A DNA stretch of 64,000 bases from Agrobacterium genomosp. 13 str. CFBP 6927 (GCA_900012615.1 LT009756.1:2865894-2929893), one strand, 5' to 3'. Numbered from the stretch's first letter, positions 40,641-51,568 are shown. The notes: generated from the letters alone by a model not told the origin. Made by a program: numbers and translations.

Positions 40641-40916
40641 TTAGGCTTCTTCGCCGAAGCGGTCGGCGACAAGTGCCTCGAGTGCGGCAAGCGCTTCTTC
40701 CGCCTGGTTGCCGCTTGCCTCGACATAGACGCTGCAGCCGGGGCTGGCCGCCAGCATCATGAGACCCATGATGGAGGTGCCGCCAACGGTCATGCCATCC
40801 TTGGAAACCGTAATCGTCGCGTCGAACCCCTCGACCATCTGCACGAACTTCGCGGATGCCCGGGCGTGGAGACCGCGTTTGTTGATGATCGGTAATTCCC
40901 GGGAGAATGGCGACAT
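40641..40916 (-). CDS. ptsH: HPr phosphocarrier protein (PTS-Ntr type)
   Basis: 91 residues from ATG 40916, which has GAGAAG eight bases upstream; a GTG at 40931 is also in frame. The phosphorylated histidine is His17 in KRGLHARASAKFV, and a regulatory serine, Ser48, lies in GGTSIMGLM, the site modified by HPr kinase. With the EIIA and HprK genes upstream this forms the reduced regulatory phosphotransfer chain of rhizobia, which lacks sugar permeases. It follows the EIIA gene with a gap of about 11 bases. Confidence 0.95.
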   Translation of the reverse strand: MSPFSRELPIINKRGLHARASAKFVQMVEGFDATITVSKDGMTVGGTSIMGLMMLAASPGCSVYVEASGNQAEEALAALEALVADRFGEEA

Positions 40917-40927
40917 GGGCTGACTTC

Positions 40928-41329
40928 TCACTTGCCGCTCAAAACGCGGCTGGCGACGTTGATATATTTGCGGCCGGCGTCAGATGCATCCTGGAGCGCC
41001 TTGTCCATGTTGTCTTCGCTGCGAACGCCGGCGAGCTTTATCAGCATGGGAAGATTGACGCCGGCGATGACTTCGACATTGCCGTTATTCATGACGGAAA
41101 TCGCGAGATTGGAGGGCGTGCCGCCGAACATATCCGTCAGGATAATGACGCCATTGCCATCATTGGCGCGTGTGACGGCGTCGATGATATCCTGCCGGCG
41201 CTGATCCATGTCGTCTTCGGGACCGATACAGACCGTCTCGATCAATTTCTGGGGACCGACGACATGCTCCAACGCATGGCGAAACTCCTCAGCCAGCTTG
41301 CCATGGGTGACAAGCACTAGTCCGATCAT
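40928..41329 (-). CDS. PTS mannose-type EIIA component
   Basis: 133 residues, an EIIA-Man fold without fused EIIB. The phosphorylated histidine is His9 in LVLVTHGKLAEEF, followed by ILTDMFGGTPSNLAISVM, the family signature. Accepts phosphate from HPr; in rhizobia it has a regulatory rather than transport role. It sits between hprK (gap about 118 bases) and ptsH. Confidence 0.93.
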   Translation of the reverse strand: MIGLVLVTHGKLAEEFRHALEHVVGPQKLIETVCIGPEDDMDQRRQDIIDAVTRANDGNGVIILTDMFGGTPSNLAISVMNNGNVEVIAGVNLPMLIKLAGVRSEDNMDKALQDASDAGRKYINVASRVLSGK

Positions 41330-41448
41330 GAAATGCTCCCTTGCACACGCACTCTCATTGCCGACTATCGCAACGCGGCAATCCTGTCCATCGGTGGGAT
41401 TTCATCTTGATGAGGAAAATGCGAATCGCAAGCCTAAAATCGCCCGAA

Positions 41449-41919
41449 TCACGGTCGCTTCACATTCGTTTTAAAAAGATTTTGAGCAAGTGCAGCAAAT
41501 TTTCCATAGGGCGTAAGACTGGAAAGCGGAATGCGCAGAAGCGGAAGATGCCCGCCGCAGGGTAGCAACACCACCTCGTCATCTTCGGGAAGTCTGGGGT
41601 TTTCGGGTGAAAGAACTGTCGTGACGGCGAAATCCAGTGGCGCACTCGCAACGCTTTTGAGTGAAACAATGCCGCTGCCGCGCAGTTCCAGCAATCCGGC
41701 GATCGCTTCCGGCCGCTCCGCAATGATGGTTTCGCCGTCGCGATACACGAAAATCTGATCGTCCGCGATCAGTGCTGCCGTCAATCCGCAGCGTTCCGCC
41801 TCGACCAGGAAACTGAATGCAAGCTCGCTTTTGCCGCTGCCGGAGGGTCCGGTGAAGAGGATGCCGGTGTTGTCTACGACGATGGCGGTTGCGTGCAGGT
41901 TGAAGCGTTCAGCGTTCAT
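41449..41919 (-). CDS. hprK: short HPr kinase/phosphorylase (C-terminal catalytic domain only)
   Basis: 156 residues, about half of the Gram-positive enzyme; only the catalytic domain is present, as usual in alphaproteobacteria. The P-loop GPSGSGKS is at 24-31, and the second HprK signature is LELRGSGIVSL (77-87). It would phosphorylate HPr at Ser48. The ATG lies inside the end of chvG with an 11-base overlap, linking it to the ChvG-ChvI signalling pair by translation. Confidence 0.93.
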   Translation of the reverse strand: MNAERFNLHATAIVVDNTGILFTGPSGSGKSELAFSFLVEAERCGLTAALIADDQIFVYRDGETIIAERPEAIAGLLELRGSGIVSLKSVASAPLDFAVTTVLSPENPRLPEDDEVVLLPCGGHLPLLRIPLSSLTPYGKFAALAQNLFKTNVKRP

Positions 41920-43699
41920 GGGTCTCGGCCGCCGGCAGCGACAGGGTGAAGCGCGCGCCGGAAATCACGCCGTATTTGTCGACGACATTTTCCGCCCTGA
42001 GGCTGCCGCCATGGGCTTCGGCGATCTGGCGGCTGATGGAAAGGCCAAGGCCGGAATTCTGCCCGAAGCCTTCGCTGGCCGGCCGGTCGGTGTAGAAGCG
42101 TTCGAAAATCCGGTCGATATCTTCTGCCTGAATGCCCGGTCCGTTGTCTTCCACCTGCACAAGGCAACGATCCTTGTGGCGGGAAAGGCGCACGGTGATA
42201 CGGCCGCTTTCCTCTGCAACGAAAGAGCGCGCATTCTCGATGAGGTTAGTGACGATCTGGCCTATGCGAAGATCGTGGCCATTCACCACGAAAGAGGTCT
42301 TGGTGCCCGCCTTCCGGTCGACGACATAGTCGATCGTCACGCTTTTCTTTTTGGTGCTTATCTGGCGGGATATATCCACCAGACCCTTCATCAGGACATC
42401 GAGATCAAGCGGCGAGGCATCGGCGCGCGCCAGCTCGGCATCGAGCCGCGACGCGTCAGAAATATCGCTGATCAAACGGTCGAGGCGGCGCACATCGTGG
42501 AAAATGATCTCGGTCAGGCGCTGCTTGGACTCTTCGGTCTTGGCGCGCGGCAGCGTTTCAACAGCGCTGCGCAGCGACGTTAGCGGGTTCTTGAGCTCGT
42601 GGCTGACATCGGCAGCGAAACTTTCGATCGCATCGATACGGTCGTAAAGCGCGGTCGTCATTTCACGCAACGCTATCGAGAGGTTGCCGATCTCGTCCTG
42701 ACGCGCTGAGAAATCCGGTATTTCCTCGCGGGTTCTTGCCCCACGGCGAACGCGGATCGCAGCAGCCGAAAGCCGTCGGAGCGGCGTGGCGATGGTGGAG
42801 GAGAGGAGCAGCGACAGCACGATATTGACGAGCGTGGCGATGCCAAACACGCGCATGATCGCAAGGCGTTCCGCATGCACGATCTTGTCGATATCGCCCG
42901 CCTGCGTCGAAAGCAGCAGCACGCCAAGCACGGCCCGGAAGCGCTGCACCGGCACGGCGACCGAAACGATCAGCTCGCCCTTTTCGGTCACGCGCACCAC
43001 AGCACCACGAACGCCGGTCAGCGCATTCATCACCTCCGGATAGATGGAGCCGTCGCCGCCCGGCGCTTCCTTGTATTGCGGCAGGCTGCTTGGTTGCAGC
43101 ATGCGGTTGAACATGCTGGTGAACCATTCGCCCCAGGTCTGGGTTTCCGGTGTCACCGGCGGCAGATCGAAGCGCAGGACCTGTCCGCGCGAATAAAGAT
43201 GGCGGGAATCGAGAAGCAGGTTGGCATCGGCATCGAACAGCCGCGCGCGGGTGCGGGTCGGTGAAATCAGCCGGCGCAGCACCGGTGCTACTCGTTCCGG
43301 ATTGATCGGAAAACTCAGGTCCTCGTCATTGGGAGCAGGAGTAATGCTCTGCCCAGCCTGCAATTCGAGAAGCTTTTCCGGATTGATGGTGATCGAGTTG
43401 GTGTCAACCGAGGCGGAGGCGGAAATGGCGCCGGCGATGATTTCGCCCTGCGTCAGAAGGCTTTCCACCCGCGCGTCGATCAGCCCCTCGCGGAACTGGT
43501 TGAGGTAAAGAATGCCGCCGACAAGAACGACTGTCGCTGCAACGTTGAAGAACAGAATACGGCGCGTGAGGCTGGAAAACACCGCATTGCCGAAAATGCG
43601 CCGGATGATCGTCAGCGGATGGATACGATGGCGGCGTTCGCTGCCGCGTTCTTCGGCATCGTCACTATCCGAGACGGTTTCCGGCGTTTTCTTCAACAC
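41909..43699 (-). CDS. chvG: sensor histidine kinase ChvG (ExoS family)
   Basis: 596 residues with a GTG start after GAGG. Two membrane segments (about 47-67 and 281-302) flank a periplasmic domain of about 210 residues, then HAMP, DHp with phospho-accepting His367 in FAADVSHELKNPLTSLRS, and HATPase with NLIENARSF, DNGPGIQ and GLGLSISRQIAEAHGG. In Agrobacterium and Sinorhizobium this kinase senses acid and envelope state, with ExoR as periplasmic inhibitor, and is needed for host interaction. It is downstream of chvI with a 56-base gap. Confidence 0.95.
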   Translation of the reverse strand: MLKKTPETVSDSDDAEERGSERRHRIHPLTIIRRIFGNAVFSSLTRRILFFNVAATVVLVGGILYLNQFREGLIDARVESLLTQGEIIAGAISASASVDTNSITINPEKLLELQAGQSITPAPNDEDLSFPINPERVAPVLRRLISPTRTRARLFDADANLLLDSRHLYSRGQVLRFDLPPVTPETQTWGEWFTSMFNRMLQPSSLPQYKEAPGGDGSIYPEVMNALTGVRGAVVRVTEKGELIVSVAVPVQRFRAVLGVLLLSTQAGDIDKIVHAERLAIMRVFGIATLVNIVLSLLLSSTIATPLRRLSAAAIRVRRGARTREEIPDFSARQDEIGNLSIALREMTTALYDRIDAIESFAADVSHELKNPLTSLRSAVETLPRAKTEESKQRLTEIIFHDVRRLDRLISDISDASRLDAELARADASPLDLDVLMKGLVDISRQISTKKKSVTIDYVVDRKAGTKTSFVVNGHDLRIGQIVTNLIENARSFVAEESGRITVRLSRHKDRCLVQVEDNGPGIQAEDIDRIFERFYTDRPASEGFGQNSGLGLSISRQIAEAHGGSLRAENVVDKYGVISGARFTLSLPAAETHER

Positions 43700-43755
43700 G
43701 TATTTAAGTCCTCGCCACCACTTTTCGGGTGGTCTCTTCCGATTTGCGTGCCGAT

Positions 43756-44484
43756 TCAGGCCGCTTCGCGGAAGCGATATCCTACGCCATAAAGCGTTTC
43801 AATCATATCGAAGTCGCCGTCGACCAGTTTGAACTTCTTGCGGAGGCGCTTGATGTGGCTGTCGATCGTGCGGTCATCCACATAGACCTGCTCGTCATAG
43901 GCGGCATCCATCAGCGCGTCGCGGCTTTTTACCACGCCCGGCCGCTGCGCCAGCGAGTGCAGGATGAGGAATTCGGTAACGGTAAGTGTTACCGGTTCGC
44001 CCTTCCAGGTGCAGGTGTGGCGTTCCTGGTCCATGGCGAGCTGCCCGCGTTCAAGCGTGCGCGCCTGCTGGTCCGCAGTCGGTTTCGCCGCGCCGCCACC
44101 GGCAACGGGGGAGGCGTCGCGGCTGCTGGCGCGGCGCAGGATGGCCTTGACGCGCTCCACCAGAAGGCGCTGCGAAAAAGGTTTTGTGATGAAATCGTCA
44201 GCGCCCATCTTCAGGCCGAACAATTCGTCGATCTCTTCGTCCTTGGATGTCAGGAAGATAACGGGAATATCCGATTTCTGGCGAAGACGCCGCAAAAGCT
44301 CCATGCCGTCCATGCGGGGCATCTTGATGTCGAAAATGGCGAGCTGCGGCGGGCGGGCGATCAGCCCGTCGAGCGCGGACGCGCCGTCCGTATACGTTTC
44401 GACCCGGTACCCTTCGGCTTCGAGCGCGATCGATACCGAAGTGAGAATGTTCCGGTCATCGTCGACAAGCGCGATAGTCTGCAT
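43756..44484 (-). CDS. chvI: response regulator ChvI (OmpR family)
   Basis: 242 residues. Receiver domain with D8-D9-D10, phospho-accepting Asp52 in [17 protein letters not shown] and Lys in ITKPFSQR; a C-terminal winged-helix DNA-binding domain with [20 protein letters not shown] 44484 has GGAG nine bases upstream and gives the usual [12 protein letters not shown] start. It is divergent from pckA across a 338-base gap; pckA is a known ChvI-controlled, acid-induced gene in Agrobacterium. Confidence 0.96.
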   Translation of the reverse strand: MQTIALVDDDRNILTSVSIALEAEGYRVETYTDGASALDGLIARPPQLAIFDIKMPRMDGMELLRRLRQKSDIPVIFLTSKDEEIDELFGLKMGADDFITKPFSQRLLVERVKAILRRASSRDASPVAGGGAAKPTADQQARTLERGQLAMDQERHTCTWKGEPVTLTVTEFLILHSLAQRPGVVKSRDALMDAAYDEQVYVDDRTIDSHIKRLRKKFKLVDGDFDMIETLYGVGYRFREAA

Positions 44485-44822
44485 GTAGTTGGTCTCCATC
44501 GTCATTTTCTCGTAACTCCCGACATTCACCCAGCCAAGGTTGTGCGCCGTGAGCCACTCTCTTGAGTATAAAGGTGGAACAAATTGTGGCAAAGGAAATC
44601 TCGCAGCCAAATCCGCAGCGCGATCAGGGGATTTCGATGAAAACGCCGCAGCCGGATTTTAATGCGTCTTCAACCGATTTAAAAAGAAATAAAATCTTTT
44701 AAATCGATTAATATATTGAAATCACTAAGTTTTTTAAAGTTCGGCTCTTGCGTTTCTAAAAGCCGCCACGTATTTTCCGAGGAAATTTCAACGTCCTTAT
44801 CGTCATTAACAAGGAACGCGTC
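44485..44822. promoter_or_regulatory. divergent promoter region chvI / pckA
   Basis: 338 bases without a gene. The centre (about 44660-44740) is strikingly AT-rich with several TTTAAA-like stretches. It must hold the leftward chvI and rightward pckA promoters. No specific ChvI box or riboswitch could be identified with confidence. Confidence 0.6.
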
Positions 44823-46433
44823 ATGAACGAGCTTGGGGTTCATAATCCTGCCAATGGAGTTGCAGAACTCGGACTGGGCGAGGCCTCCCGCGTCTTTTAT
44901 AACCTCAATGAGAGCGAATTATACGAAGAGGCGATCCGCAACGGCGAGGCTGAACTGACCATCGATGGTGCGCTGCGCGCCGTCACCGGTCAGCATACGG
45001 GCCGCTCGCCGAAGGATAAGTTCGTCGTTCGTGATGCCTCCACCGAGAACACCATCTGGTGGGATAACAACAAGCCGCTGTCGCCGGAGAATTTCGAGCT
45101 GCTGCGCAAGGACATGCTGGCTCACGCCGCCGGCAAGACCCTTTATGTTCAGGACCTGATCGGCGGCGCCGATGAGGAAAATGCGCTGCCGACACGCGTC
45201 GTCACCGAACTTGCCTGGCATTCGCTGTTCATCCGCAACCTGTTGATCCGTCCGAAGCGGGAAAAACTGGCGGGTTTCAAACAGAAGCTGACCATCATCA
45301 ACCTGCCAAGCTTCAAGGCTGATCCGGCCCGTCACGGCGTCCGTTCGGAAACCGTCATCGCCTGCGATCTGACCAATGGCCTCGTCCTCATCGGCGGAAC
45401 GTCCTATGCCGGTGAAAACAAGAAGTCGGTCTTCACGGTGCTGAACTACCTGCTGCCGGCCAAGGGCGTCATGCCCATGCATTGCTCGGCCAATGTCGGT
45501 CCGCAGGGTGATTCCGCCGTGTTCTTCGGCCTTTCCGGCACCGGCAAGACCACGCTGTCCGCCGATCCGTCGCGCACGCTGATCGGCGATGACGAGCACG
45601 GCTGGGGTGAACACGGCATCTTCAATTTCGAAGGCGGCTGCTATGCCAAGGCGATCAAGCTTTCGGCCGAAGCCGAGCCGGAAATCTACGCCGCGACCCG
45701 CCGCTTCGGCACGGTTCTCGAAAACGTCGTGCTGGACGAAAACCGCGTTCCCGACTTCAACGACAATTCGCTGACGGAAAACACCCGCAGCGCCTATCCG
45801 CTGCACTTCATTCCGAATGCGTCGGAAACGGGCATTGCCGGCCATCCGAAGACGATCATCATGCTGACGGCGGATGCCTTCGGCGTGCTGCCGCCGATCG
45901 CCCGGCTGACACCGGAACAGGCCATGTACCACTTCCTCTCCGGCTACACAGCAAAGGTTGCCGGCACGGAAAAGGGCGTGACCGAGCCGGAAGCCACCTT
46001 CTCCACCTGCTTCGGCGCACCCTTCATGCCGCGCCACCCGGCGGAATATGGCAATCTGCTGCGCGAGCTGATCGGCAAGCATGGCGTCGATTGCTGGCTG
46101 GTCAACACCGGCTGGACCGGCGGCGCCTACGGCATCGGCAAGCGCATGCCCATCAAGGCGACCCGCGCGCTTCTGACGGCCGCCCTTACCGGTGAGCTCA
46201 AGGGTGCCGAATTCCGCACAGATGCGAATTTCGGTTTCGCCGTGCCGCTGTCGCTTGATGGCGTCGACAGCACGATCCTCGATCCGCGTTCGACCTGGGC
46301 CGATGGCGCAGCTTACGATGCGCAGGCGAAGAAGCTGGTGTCGATGTTCGTCACGAACTTCACCAAGTTCGAAGACCACGTCGACAGCAAGGTTCGCGAT
46401 GCTGCACCGGGCCTTTTGCTCGCTGCTGAATGA
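44823..46433 (+). CDS. pckA: phosphoenolpyruvate carboxykinase (ATP)
   Basis: 536 residues. Converts oxaloacetate and ATP to PEP, CO2 and ADP for gluconeogenesis. The substrate motif [17 protein letters not shown], the kinase-specific P-loop [13 protein letters not shown], and [21 protein letters not shown] are present. AAGGA precedes the ATG. A hairpin follows the stop. Divergent from chvI, in the same order as known Agrobacterium and Sinorhizobium chromosomes. Confidence 0.98.
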   Translation: MNELGVHNPANGVAELGLGEASRVFYNLNESELYEEAIRNGEAELTIDGALRAVTGQHTGRSPKDKFVVRDASTENTIWWDNNKPLSPENFELLRKDMLAHAAGKTLYVQDLIGGADEENALPTRVVTELAWHSLFIRNLLIRPKREKLAGFKQKLTIINLPSFKADPARHGVRSETVIACDLTNGLVLIGGTSYAGENKKSVFTVLNYLLPAKGVMPMHCSANVGPQGDSAVFFGLSGTGKTTLSADPSRTLIGDDEHGWGEHGIFNFEGGCYAKAIKLSAEAEPEIYAATRRFGTVLENVVLDENRVPDFNDNSLTENTRSAYPLHFIPNASETGIAGHPKTIIMLTADAFGVLPPIARLTPEQAMYHFLSGYTAKVAGTEKGVTEPEATFSTCFGAPFMPRHPAEYGNLLRELIGKHGVDCWLVNTGWTGGAYGIGKRMPIKATRALLTAALTGELKGAEFRTDANFGFAVPLSLDGVDSTILDPRSTWADGAAYDAQAKKLVSMFVTNFTKFEDHVDSKVRDAAPGLLLAAE

Positions 46434-46461
46434 ATGAAGCCTCATTTATGAGGAGGAGGGG

Positions 46462-46490
46462 ACCCGGCCTTGTGCCGGGTTCTTTCGTTT
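46462..46490 (+). terminator. terminator after pckA
   Basis: Stem ACCCGGC / GCCGGGT, loop of five, followed by TCTTTCGTTT. Confidence 0.8.
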
Positions 46491-46545
46491 GGCCTGCTGT
46501 TTTCATTTTTTGCGATCTGTGGCATCACCGGCGCGGAGAAAGATC

Positions 46546-46980
46546 ATGGCCAGCGACGCGCTTTACATCAGTAACCGTATTACCATCGCCGGCTGGGAGC
46601 TGACGGAGCAATTTGTGCTGGCCGGCGGTCCGGGCGGCCAGAACGTCAATAAGGTCTCGACGGCGGTCCAGCTGTTTTTCGACATTGCCAATTCCCCCTC
46701 CCTGCCGGAGCGGGTGAAGACCAATGCTCTGCGTCTGGGCGGCAGGCGTGTTTCGAAAGACGGCGTGCTGATGATAGAGGCAAGCAGGTTTCGCAGCCAG
46801 GAGCGCAATCGCGAAGACGCGCGCGAAAGGCTCAAGGAACTGATCCTCGAAGCCGCCGCCCCGCCGCCGCCGGTGCGCAAGGCCACCAAGCCAACCAAGG
46901 GGTCCGTCGAGCGCCGCCTCAAGGCAAAGTCCGGACGTTCGGATGTCAAGAAAATGCGCGGCAAGCCGTCAGGTGAATAG
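46546..46980 (+). CDS. arfB: alternative ribosome-rescue peptidyl-tRNA hydrolase ArfB (YaeJ)
   Basis: 144 residues. The release-factor GGQ motif is in LAGGPGGQNVNKVSTAVQL (GGQ at 30-32). A basic C-terminal tail rich in K and R enters the mRNA channel of stalled ribosomes. GGAGAAAG precedes ATG 46546, which is preferred over an upstream in-frame ATG. It lacks the codon-recognition domain of RF1/RF2, as expected for ArfB. Confidence 0.94.
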   Translation: MASDALYISNRITIAGWELTEQFVLAGGPGGQNVNKVSTAVQLFFDIANSPSLPERVKTNALRLGGRRVSKDGVLMIEASRFRSQERNREDARERLKELILEAAAPPPPVRKATKPTKGSVERRLKAKSGRSDVKKMRGKPSGE

Positions 46981-47064
46981 GCTTCGGGCCGGCAAAATGT
47001 TTCGCCCTTGTCATAGAGCCTCAAATATCGTCTGGTAAGCCTCCCTACAACCAAGGAGGGTGCT

Positions 47065-47517
47065 ATGGGTCTATTCAATTTCATCAAGGAAGCTGGAAAG
47101 AAGCTTGGTATCGGCGGCGGCGACGATGCTCCCGATGTCGAAGCTGTCAAGAAGGAACTCGCTTCTCACGATCTCGGCACGGACAAGGTTCAGGTCGAGG
47201 TGGTGGACGACAAGGTCGTCCTGAAGGGCGAAGTGGCCGATCAGTCGGTTTTCGAAAAGGCGGTCATCGCGGTTGGCAATACGCTTGGCATTTCCAAGGT
47301 CGAGGCTGGCGAGCTGAAGGTGACTGAGGCGCCGGCGAAGGAACCCGTCTTTTATACGGTCAAGAAGGGCGATAACCTCTGGAAGATCGCAGAGGCCCAG
47401 TACGGCAAGGCCAATGGCGCGAAGAACAATATCATCTTCGAAGCCAACAAGCCGATGCTGACCCATCCAGATAAAATCTATCCCGGTCAGGTCCTGCGTA
47501 TTCCTGAGCTTGCGTAA
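47065..47517 (+). CDS. kbp: BON-LysM protein, Kbp/YgaU (potassium-binding) family
   Basis: 150 residues. A short basic start is followed by a BON domain (about 25-90) and a LysM domain (about 95-148, YTVKKGDNLWKIAEAQYG...IYPGQVLRIPEL). This two-domain layout and length match E. coli YgaU/Kbp, a cytosolic potassium-binding protein. AAGGAGG precedes the ATG. No signal peptide, so the LysM is not acting on exported peptidoglycan. Confidence 0.88.
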   Translation: MGLFNFIKEAGKKLGIGGGDDAPDVEAVKKELASHDLGTDKVQVEVVDDKVVLKGEVADQSVFEKAVIAVGNTLGISKVEAGELKVTEAPAKEPVFYTVKKGDNLWKIAEAQYGKANGAKNNIIFEANKPMLTHPDKIYPGQVLRIPELA

Positions 47518-47542
47518 TAACGGGTTTTAACTATCGCAATGG

Positions 47543-47567
47543 AGATGCCGCGTTGCGCGGCATCTTT
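47543..47567. terminator. hairpin between kbp and coaA
   Basis: A 10-base-pair stem AGATGCCGCG / CGCGGCATCT with a three-base loop and a short T-run; positioned to serve both converging genes. Confidence 0.7.
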
Positions 47568-48535
47568 CACAATTTGCGAAGCGCCACCGTGTCGATCAGG
47601 TGGTTCTTTCCCTTGCGCAAGATAAGGTCTGCGCGCGGGCGCGTGGGCACGATGTTCTGGCGCAGGTTCTTCAGGTTGATGTTCTGCCAGAGACCCTCGG
47701 CAATGCTGAGTGCTGCTTCCTCGCTGATCGATGCATAGCGATTGAAGAAGGAATTCGGGTCGCGGAAAGCGGTTTGCCGCAGATTCATGAACCGGTTCAC
47801 ATACCAGTTGTGAATGAAGTCCTCATCCGCATCGATATAGATCGAGAAATCGAAGAAATCCGAAACGATCGGCACGATCCGCCCGCCTGCGGGTAGATCA
47901 CGCGATTGCAGGACGTTGATGCCTTCGAAGATCAGGATATCCGGCTGATCGATGACGGTGAATTCGTTCGGCAGCACGTCATAGGTCAGGTGCGAATAGC
48001 GTGGTGCCTTCACATTGGGCTGGCCCGCCTTGATTGCCGAGAGGAAACGTAAGAGCGCACCGATATCGTAGCTTTCAGGAAAGCCCTTGCGCTCCATCAG
48101 GTTCTCGCGTCTCAGCACCTCGTTCGGGTAAAGAAAGCCGTCGGTGGTGATGAGATCGACTTTCGGGCTGGAGGGCCAGCGGGCCAGAAGCTCCTTCAGG
48201 ATACGCGCCGTCGTCGATTTACCAACGGCCACCGAACCGGCAATACCGATGACGAAAGGCGTCTTGTTGACATCCCCCATGTTGAGGAAGCGGTTGCGCT
48301 GCTCGAACAGCAGCTGCGACGCTTCCACATGCGAAGACAGCAGGCGCGACAGCGACAGATAGATGCGCCGCACTTCGTCCAGATCGATCGGATCGTCCAG
48401 TGAGCGCAGTCGCTTGACCTCGTCGGCGGAAAGCGTCAGTGGCGTGTCGGCACGAAACTTCGACCATTCTTCCGAACTGAAGAAGTGGTAGGGTGAATAT
48501 TCATCTGGTCGGAAATGATCGAGTGTGCTCGGCAT
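47567..48535 (-). CDS. coaA: pantothenate kinase (type I)
   Basis: 322 residues. First step of coenzyme A synthesis. The P-loop GSVAVGKS (100-107), [14 protein letters not shown], the [11 protein letters not shown] segment and [10 protein letters not shown] are typical of bacterial type I CoaA. ATG 48535 follows GGGGAGAGAGG and is preferred; ATG 48568, which overlaps the hisE stop as ATGA, is also possible. It is the last gene of the his block; coaE lies elsewhere in the window. Confidence 0.95.
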   Translation of the reverse strand: MPSTLDHFRPDEYSPYHFFSSEEWSKFRADTPLTLSADEVKRLRSLDDPIDLDEVRRIYLSLSRLLSSHVEASQLLFEQRNRFLNMGDVNKTPFVIGIAGSVAVGKSTTARILKELLARWPSSPKVDLITTDGFLYPNEVLRRENLMERKGFPESYDIGALLRFLSAIKAGQPNVKAPRYSHLTYDVLPNEFTVIDQPDILIFEGINVLQSRDLPAGGRIVPIVSDFFDFSIYIDADEDFIHNWYVNRFMNLRQTAFRDPNSFFNRYASISEEAALSIAEGLWQNINLKNLRQNIVPTRPRADLILRKGKNHLIDTVALRKL

Positions 48536-48564
48536 GCCTCTCTCCCCGCTGCCTGCCCCGACAT

Positions 48565-48888
48565 TCATGAGTTAGGCCTCGCTGCCTTTTCAGCAAGGCC
48601 GGTTTGACCCGTCCGGCGCTCCAGCTCGGCAAAAACATCGTCCAACGCAATGTCGGCGATCTTCAGCACCACCAGCAGATGGTAAAGCAGATCGGCGGCC
48701 TCGTTTTTCAGCCCGTCGCGATCCTTCGCGATAGCGGCGATAACGGCTTCGACAGCCTCTTCGCCCAGTTTTTTCGCCGCACGCTCCTGGCCGGCAGCAA
48801 CCAGCTTGGCCGTCCAGGATTCGTCAGGAGAGGCAGCGGCGCGTGTCGCGACAATGCGTTCCAGATCGGAAAGGGAAAATGCGCTCAT
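48565..48888 (-). CDS. hisE: phosphoribosyl-ATP pyrophosphatase
   Basis: 107 residues, the separate (not HisI-fused) HisE. Hydrolyses PR-ATP in histidine synthesis. [17 protein letters not shown] and [16 protein letters not shown] give the MazG-like helical metal-binding motifs. ATG 48888 follows AGGAA. Confidence 0.95.
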   Translation of the reverse strand: MSAFSLSDLERIVATRAAASPDESWTAKLVAAGQERAAKKLGEEAVEAVIAAIAKDRDGLKNEAADLLYHLLVVLKIADIALDDVFAELERRTGQTGLAEKAARPNS

Positions 48889-48903
48889 GGAAAATTCCTG
48901 CAA

Positions 48904-49676
<773 letters not shown>

Positions 49677-49680
<4 letters not shown>

Positions 49681-50420
49681 GCGTTTACCTCCTTCGCAGC
49701 CTTGATGAGGGCAAGCGCCTCGGTGGGATCGATGCGGCCGTCGTAAAGGGCGCGGCCGGAAATTGCGCCTTCGAGCTTTGCGGCATCGGGCTGCAACATG
49801 CGCTTTATGTCATCGATGGATGCGAGACCGCCGGAGGCGATGACCGGGATCGACACGGCATTCGCCAGTTCCAGCGTCGAAGCCCAGTTGATGCCGGCCA
49901 GAATGCCGTCGCGATCAATATCGGTGTAGATGATGGCCGCGACGCCGGCACCTTCGAAACGTTTGGCCAGTTCGATGACGCCGAGTTCGGACGCCTCTGC
50001 CCAGCCTTCAACAGCGACTTTGCCGCCCTTGGCATCGATGCCGACGGCGACCTGGCCGGGGAAACGCTTGCAGGCTTCGATGACCAGAACCGGATCACGA
50101 ACCGCCACGGTGCCGAGAATGACACGGGCAAGCCCACGGCTGAGCCACGCTTCGATGTGGTCGAGCGTACGGATGCCGCCGCCAAGCTGCACCGGGTTTT
50201 TCGTGGCTTTCAGAATGGCGTCGACCGCCTCGCCATTGACTGTCTGGCCGGCAAAGGCGCCGTTGAGATCAACGACATGCAGCCATTCGAAGCCCTGATC
50301 CTCGAAGGCTTTCGCCTGCGCGCCGGGGTCCTCGTTATAGACGGTGGCCTGCTCCATATCGCCGAGTTTCAGGCGAACGCACTGGCCGTCTTTAAGGTCG
50401 ATTGCGGGAAAAAGAATCAT
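49677..50420 (-). CDS. hisA: ProFAR isomerase HisA
   Basis: 247 residues. TIM-barrel isomerase acting just before His[18 protein letters not shown] with catalytic Asp8, LGGGIRT, and VIASGGLAS are present, along with [13 protein letters not shown] carrying the second catalytic aspartate. One base separates it from hisH, and it overlaps hisF by four. Confidence 0.97.
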
Positions 50421-50421
50421 G

Positions 50422-51072
50422 TCAGGGCTTCCAGCGCAGGAAATTGGAAATCAGGGCAAGGCCGAGCGTCTGGCTTTTTTCCGGGTGGAACTGTGCGCCC
50501 GCCATATTGTCGCGCCCGACGAAAGCCGTCATCGCGCCACCGTAATTGGTGGTGGCGATGACATCCGTCGAATGCTTGGCTGCCAGATGATAGGAATGTA
50601 CGAAATAGGCGTGCAATCCGTCCGCGCCGGTCTTGATACCGTCGAATAGTGGGTGGGCGTGACGGATTTCCAGCGTGTTCCAGCCGATCTGCGGAATCTT
50701 CAGGCTCGGATCGGACGGCGTCATTTCCACGACATCGCCTTCGATCCAGCCAAGGCCCTTGCTGACAGTCTTTTCCAGCCCGCGCGAGGACATCAGCTGC
50801 ATGCCGACGCAGATACCAAGGAACGGATGGGCCTTTTTCTCCACGGCTTCGATGAGCGCTTCATGCATGCCGGGAACGGCGTCAAGACCGGCGCGGCAAT
50901 CCGCATAGGCGCCGACGCCCGGCAGAACGATGCGATCCGCCGAGGCGACATGATCCGGCTTGTCGGTCAGGTCGATGGTTGCATTGATGCCGGCTTCACG
51001 GGCGGCACGCTCGAAAGCTTTGGTGGCCGAACGCAGATTGCCCGAACCGTAGTCGATGATCGCGACACGCAT
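50422..51072 (-). CDS. hisH: imidazole glycerol phosphate synthase glutaminase subunit HisH
   Basis: 216 residues. Class I glutamine amidotransferase supplying ammonia to HisF. Nucleophile Cys88 lies in [11 protein letters not shown], and His/Glu in [13 protein letters not shown] 51072 gives the usual [14 protein letters not shown] start and is preceded by GGAAGG; an earlier ATG at 51087 is less likely. Confidence 0.97.
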   Translation of the reverse strand: MRVAIIDYGSGNLRSATKAFERAAREAGINATIDLTDKPDHVASADRIVLPGVGAYADCRAGLDAVPGMHEALIEAVEKKAHPFLGICVGMQLMSSRGLEKTVSKGLGWIEGDVVEMTPSDPSLKIPQIGWNTLEIRHAHPLFDGIKTGADGLHAYFVHSYHLAAKHSTDVIATTNYGGAMTAFVGRDNMAGAQFHPEKSQTLGLALISNFLRWKP

Positions 51073-51073
51073 G

Positions 51074-51568
51074 TCAGCGCCTTCCATTCAAGTCGAAAAG
51101 AAACGATCCGGCGGGATCGTTGACGAAGTTTTTGTCGCCGCTCTTTTGCGGCGAAGGGGTCCAGACCGGCTGGGACAGCTGTTCCGCCCACTCGGTGTTT
51201 TCGCCGAGACCGGAGAAATATATCTCTTCGGCACTCGAAAGATCAGGGGCGGAAACGATGGATGTCATCTTCCAGCCTTTACGGACAAGATGCCGGGCAA
51301 GGAAATTGCGTCCCTCCAGCGCCGTGATGAGGGCGATGGCGAAACCACACAAAATGCCCGCCGGTTCGAATCCGGGTAACATTGATGCCTGCCCGGCCAG
51401 AAGAAGGGCGATGAAAACGACGGTTGCGGCGAGCCACAGCCGGTTTATCGCAAGCCATAGCCAGGGCGCGATCAGCGCCAGCCAGACAAAACGGTCTGCA
51501 ATGAAGCGGGTCGTCTTGTGGTCCCTGTCCGGCCCGTTGGGGGCTTCCAGAACGAGATAGCTTGTCAT
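51074..51568 (-). CDS. DUF2628 membrane protein within the his operon
   Basis: 164 residues. Starts [13 protein letters not shown]; two or three hydrophobic segments between about 28 and 84 suggest a small inner-membrane protein, followed by a hydrophilic C-terminal part. ATG 51568 has AGGAAG upstream. One base separates its stop from the hisH ATG, so it is firmly inside the his transcript. Resembles DUF2628 proteins seen at this place in related bacteria; function unknown. Confidence 0.82.
   Translation of the reverse strand: MTSYLVLEAPNGPDRDHKTTRFIADRFVWLALIAPWLWLAINRLWLAATVVFIALLLAGQASMLPGFEPAGILCGFAIALITALEGRNFLARHLVRKGWKMTSIVSAPDLSSAEEIYFSGLGENTEWAEQLSQPVWTPSPQKSGDKNFVNDPAGSFLFDLNGRR

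Noticed and set aside
39105..40895. 596-codon open frame on the plus strand
   Set aside because: Antisense to ahcY and ptsH, both unambiguous; composition is that of a shadow frame.
44919..46445. 508-codon open frame on the minus strand
   Set aside because: Antisense to pckA; shadow.
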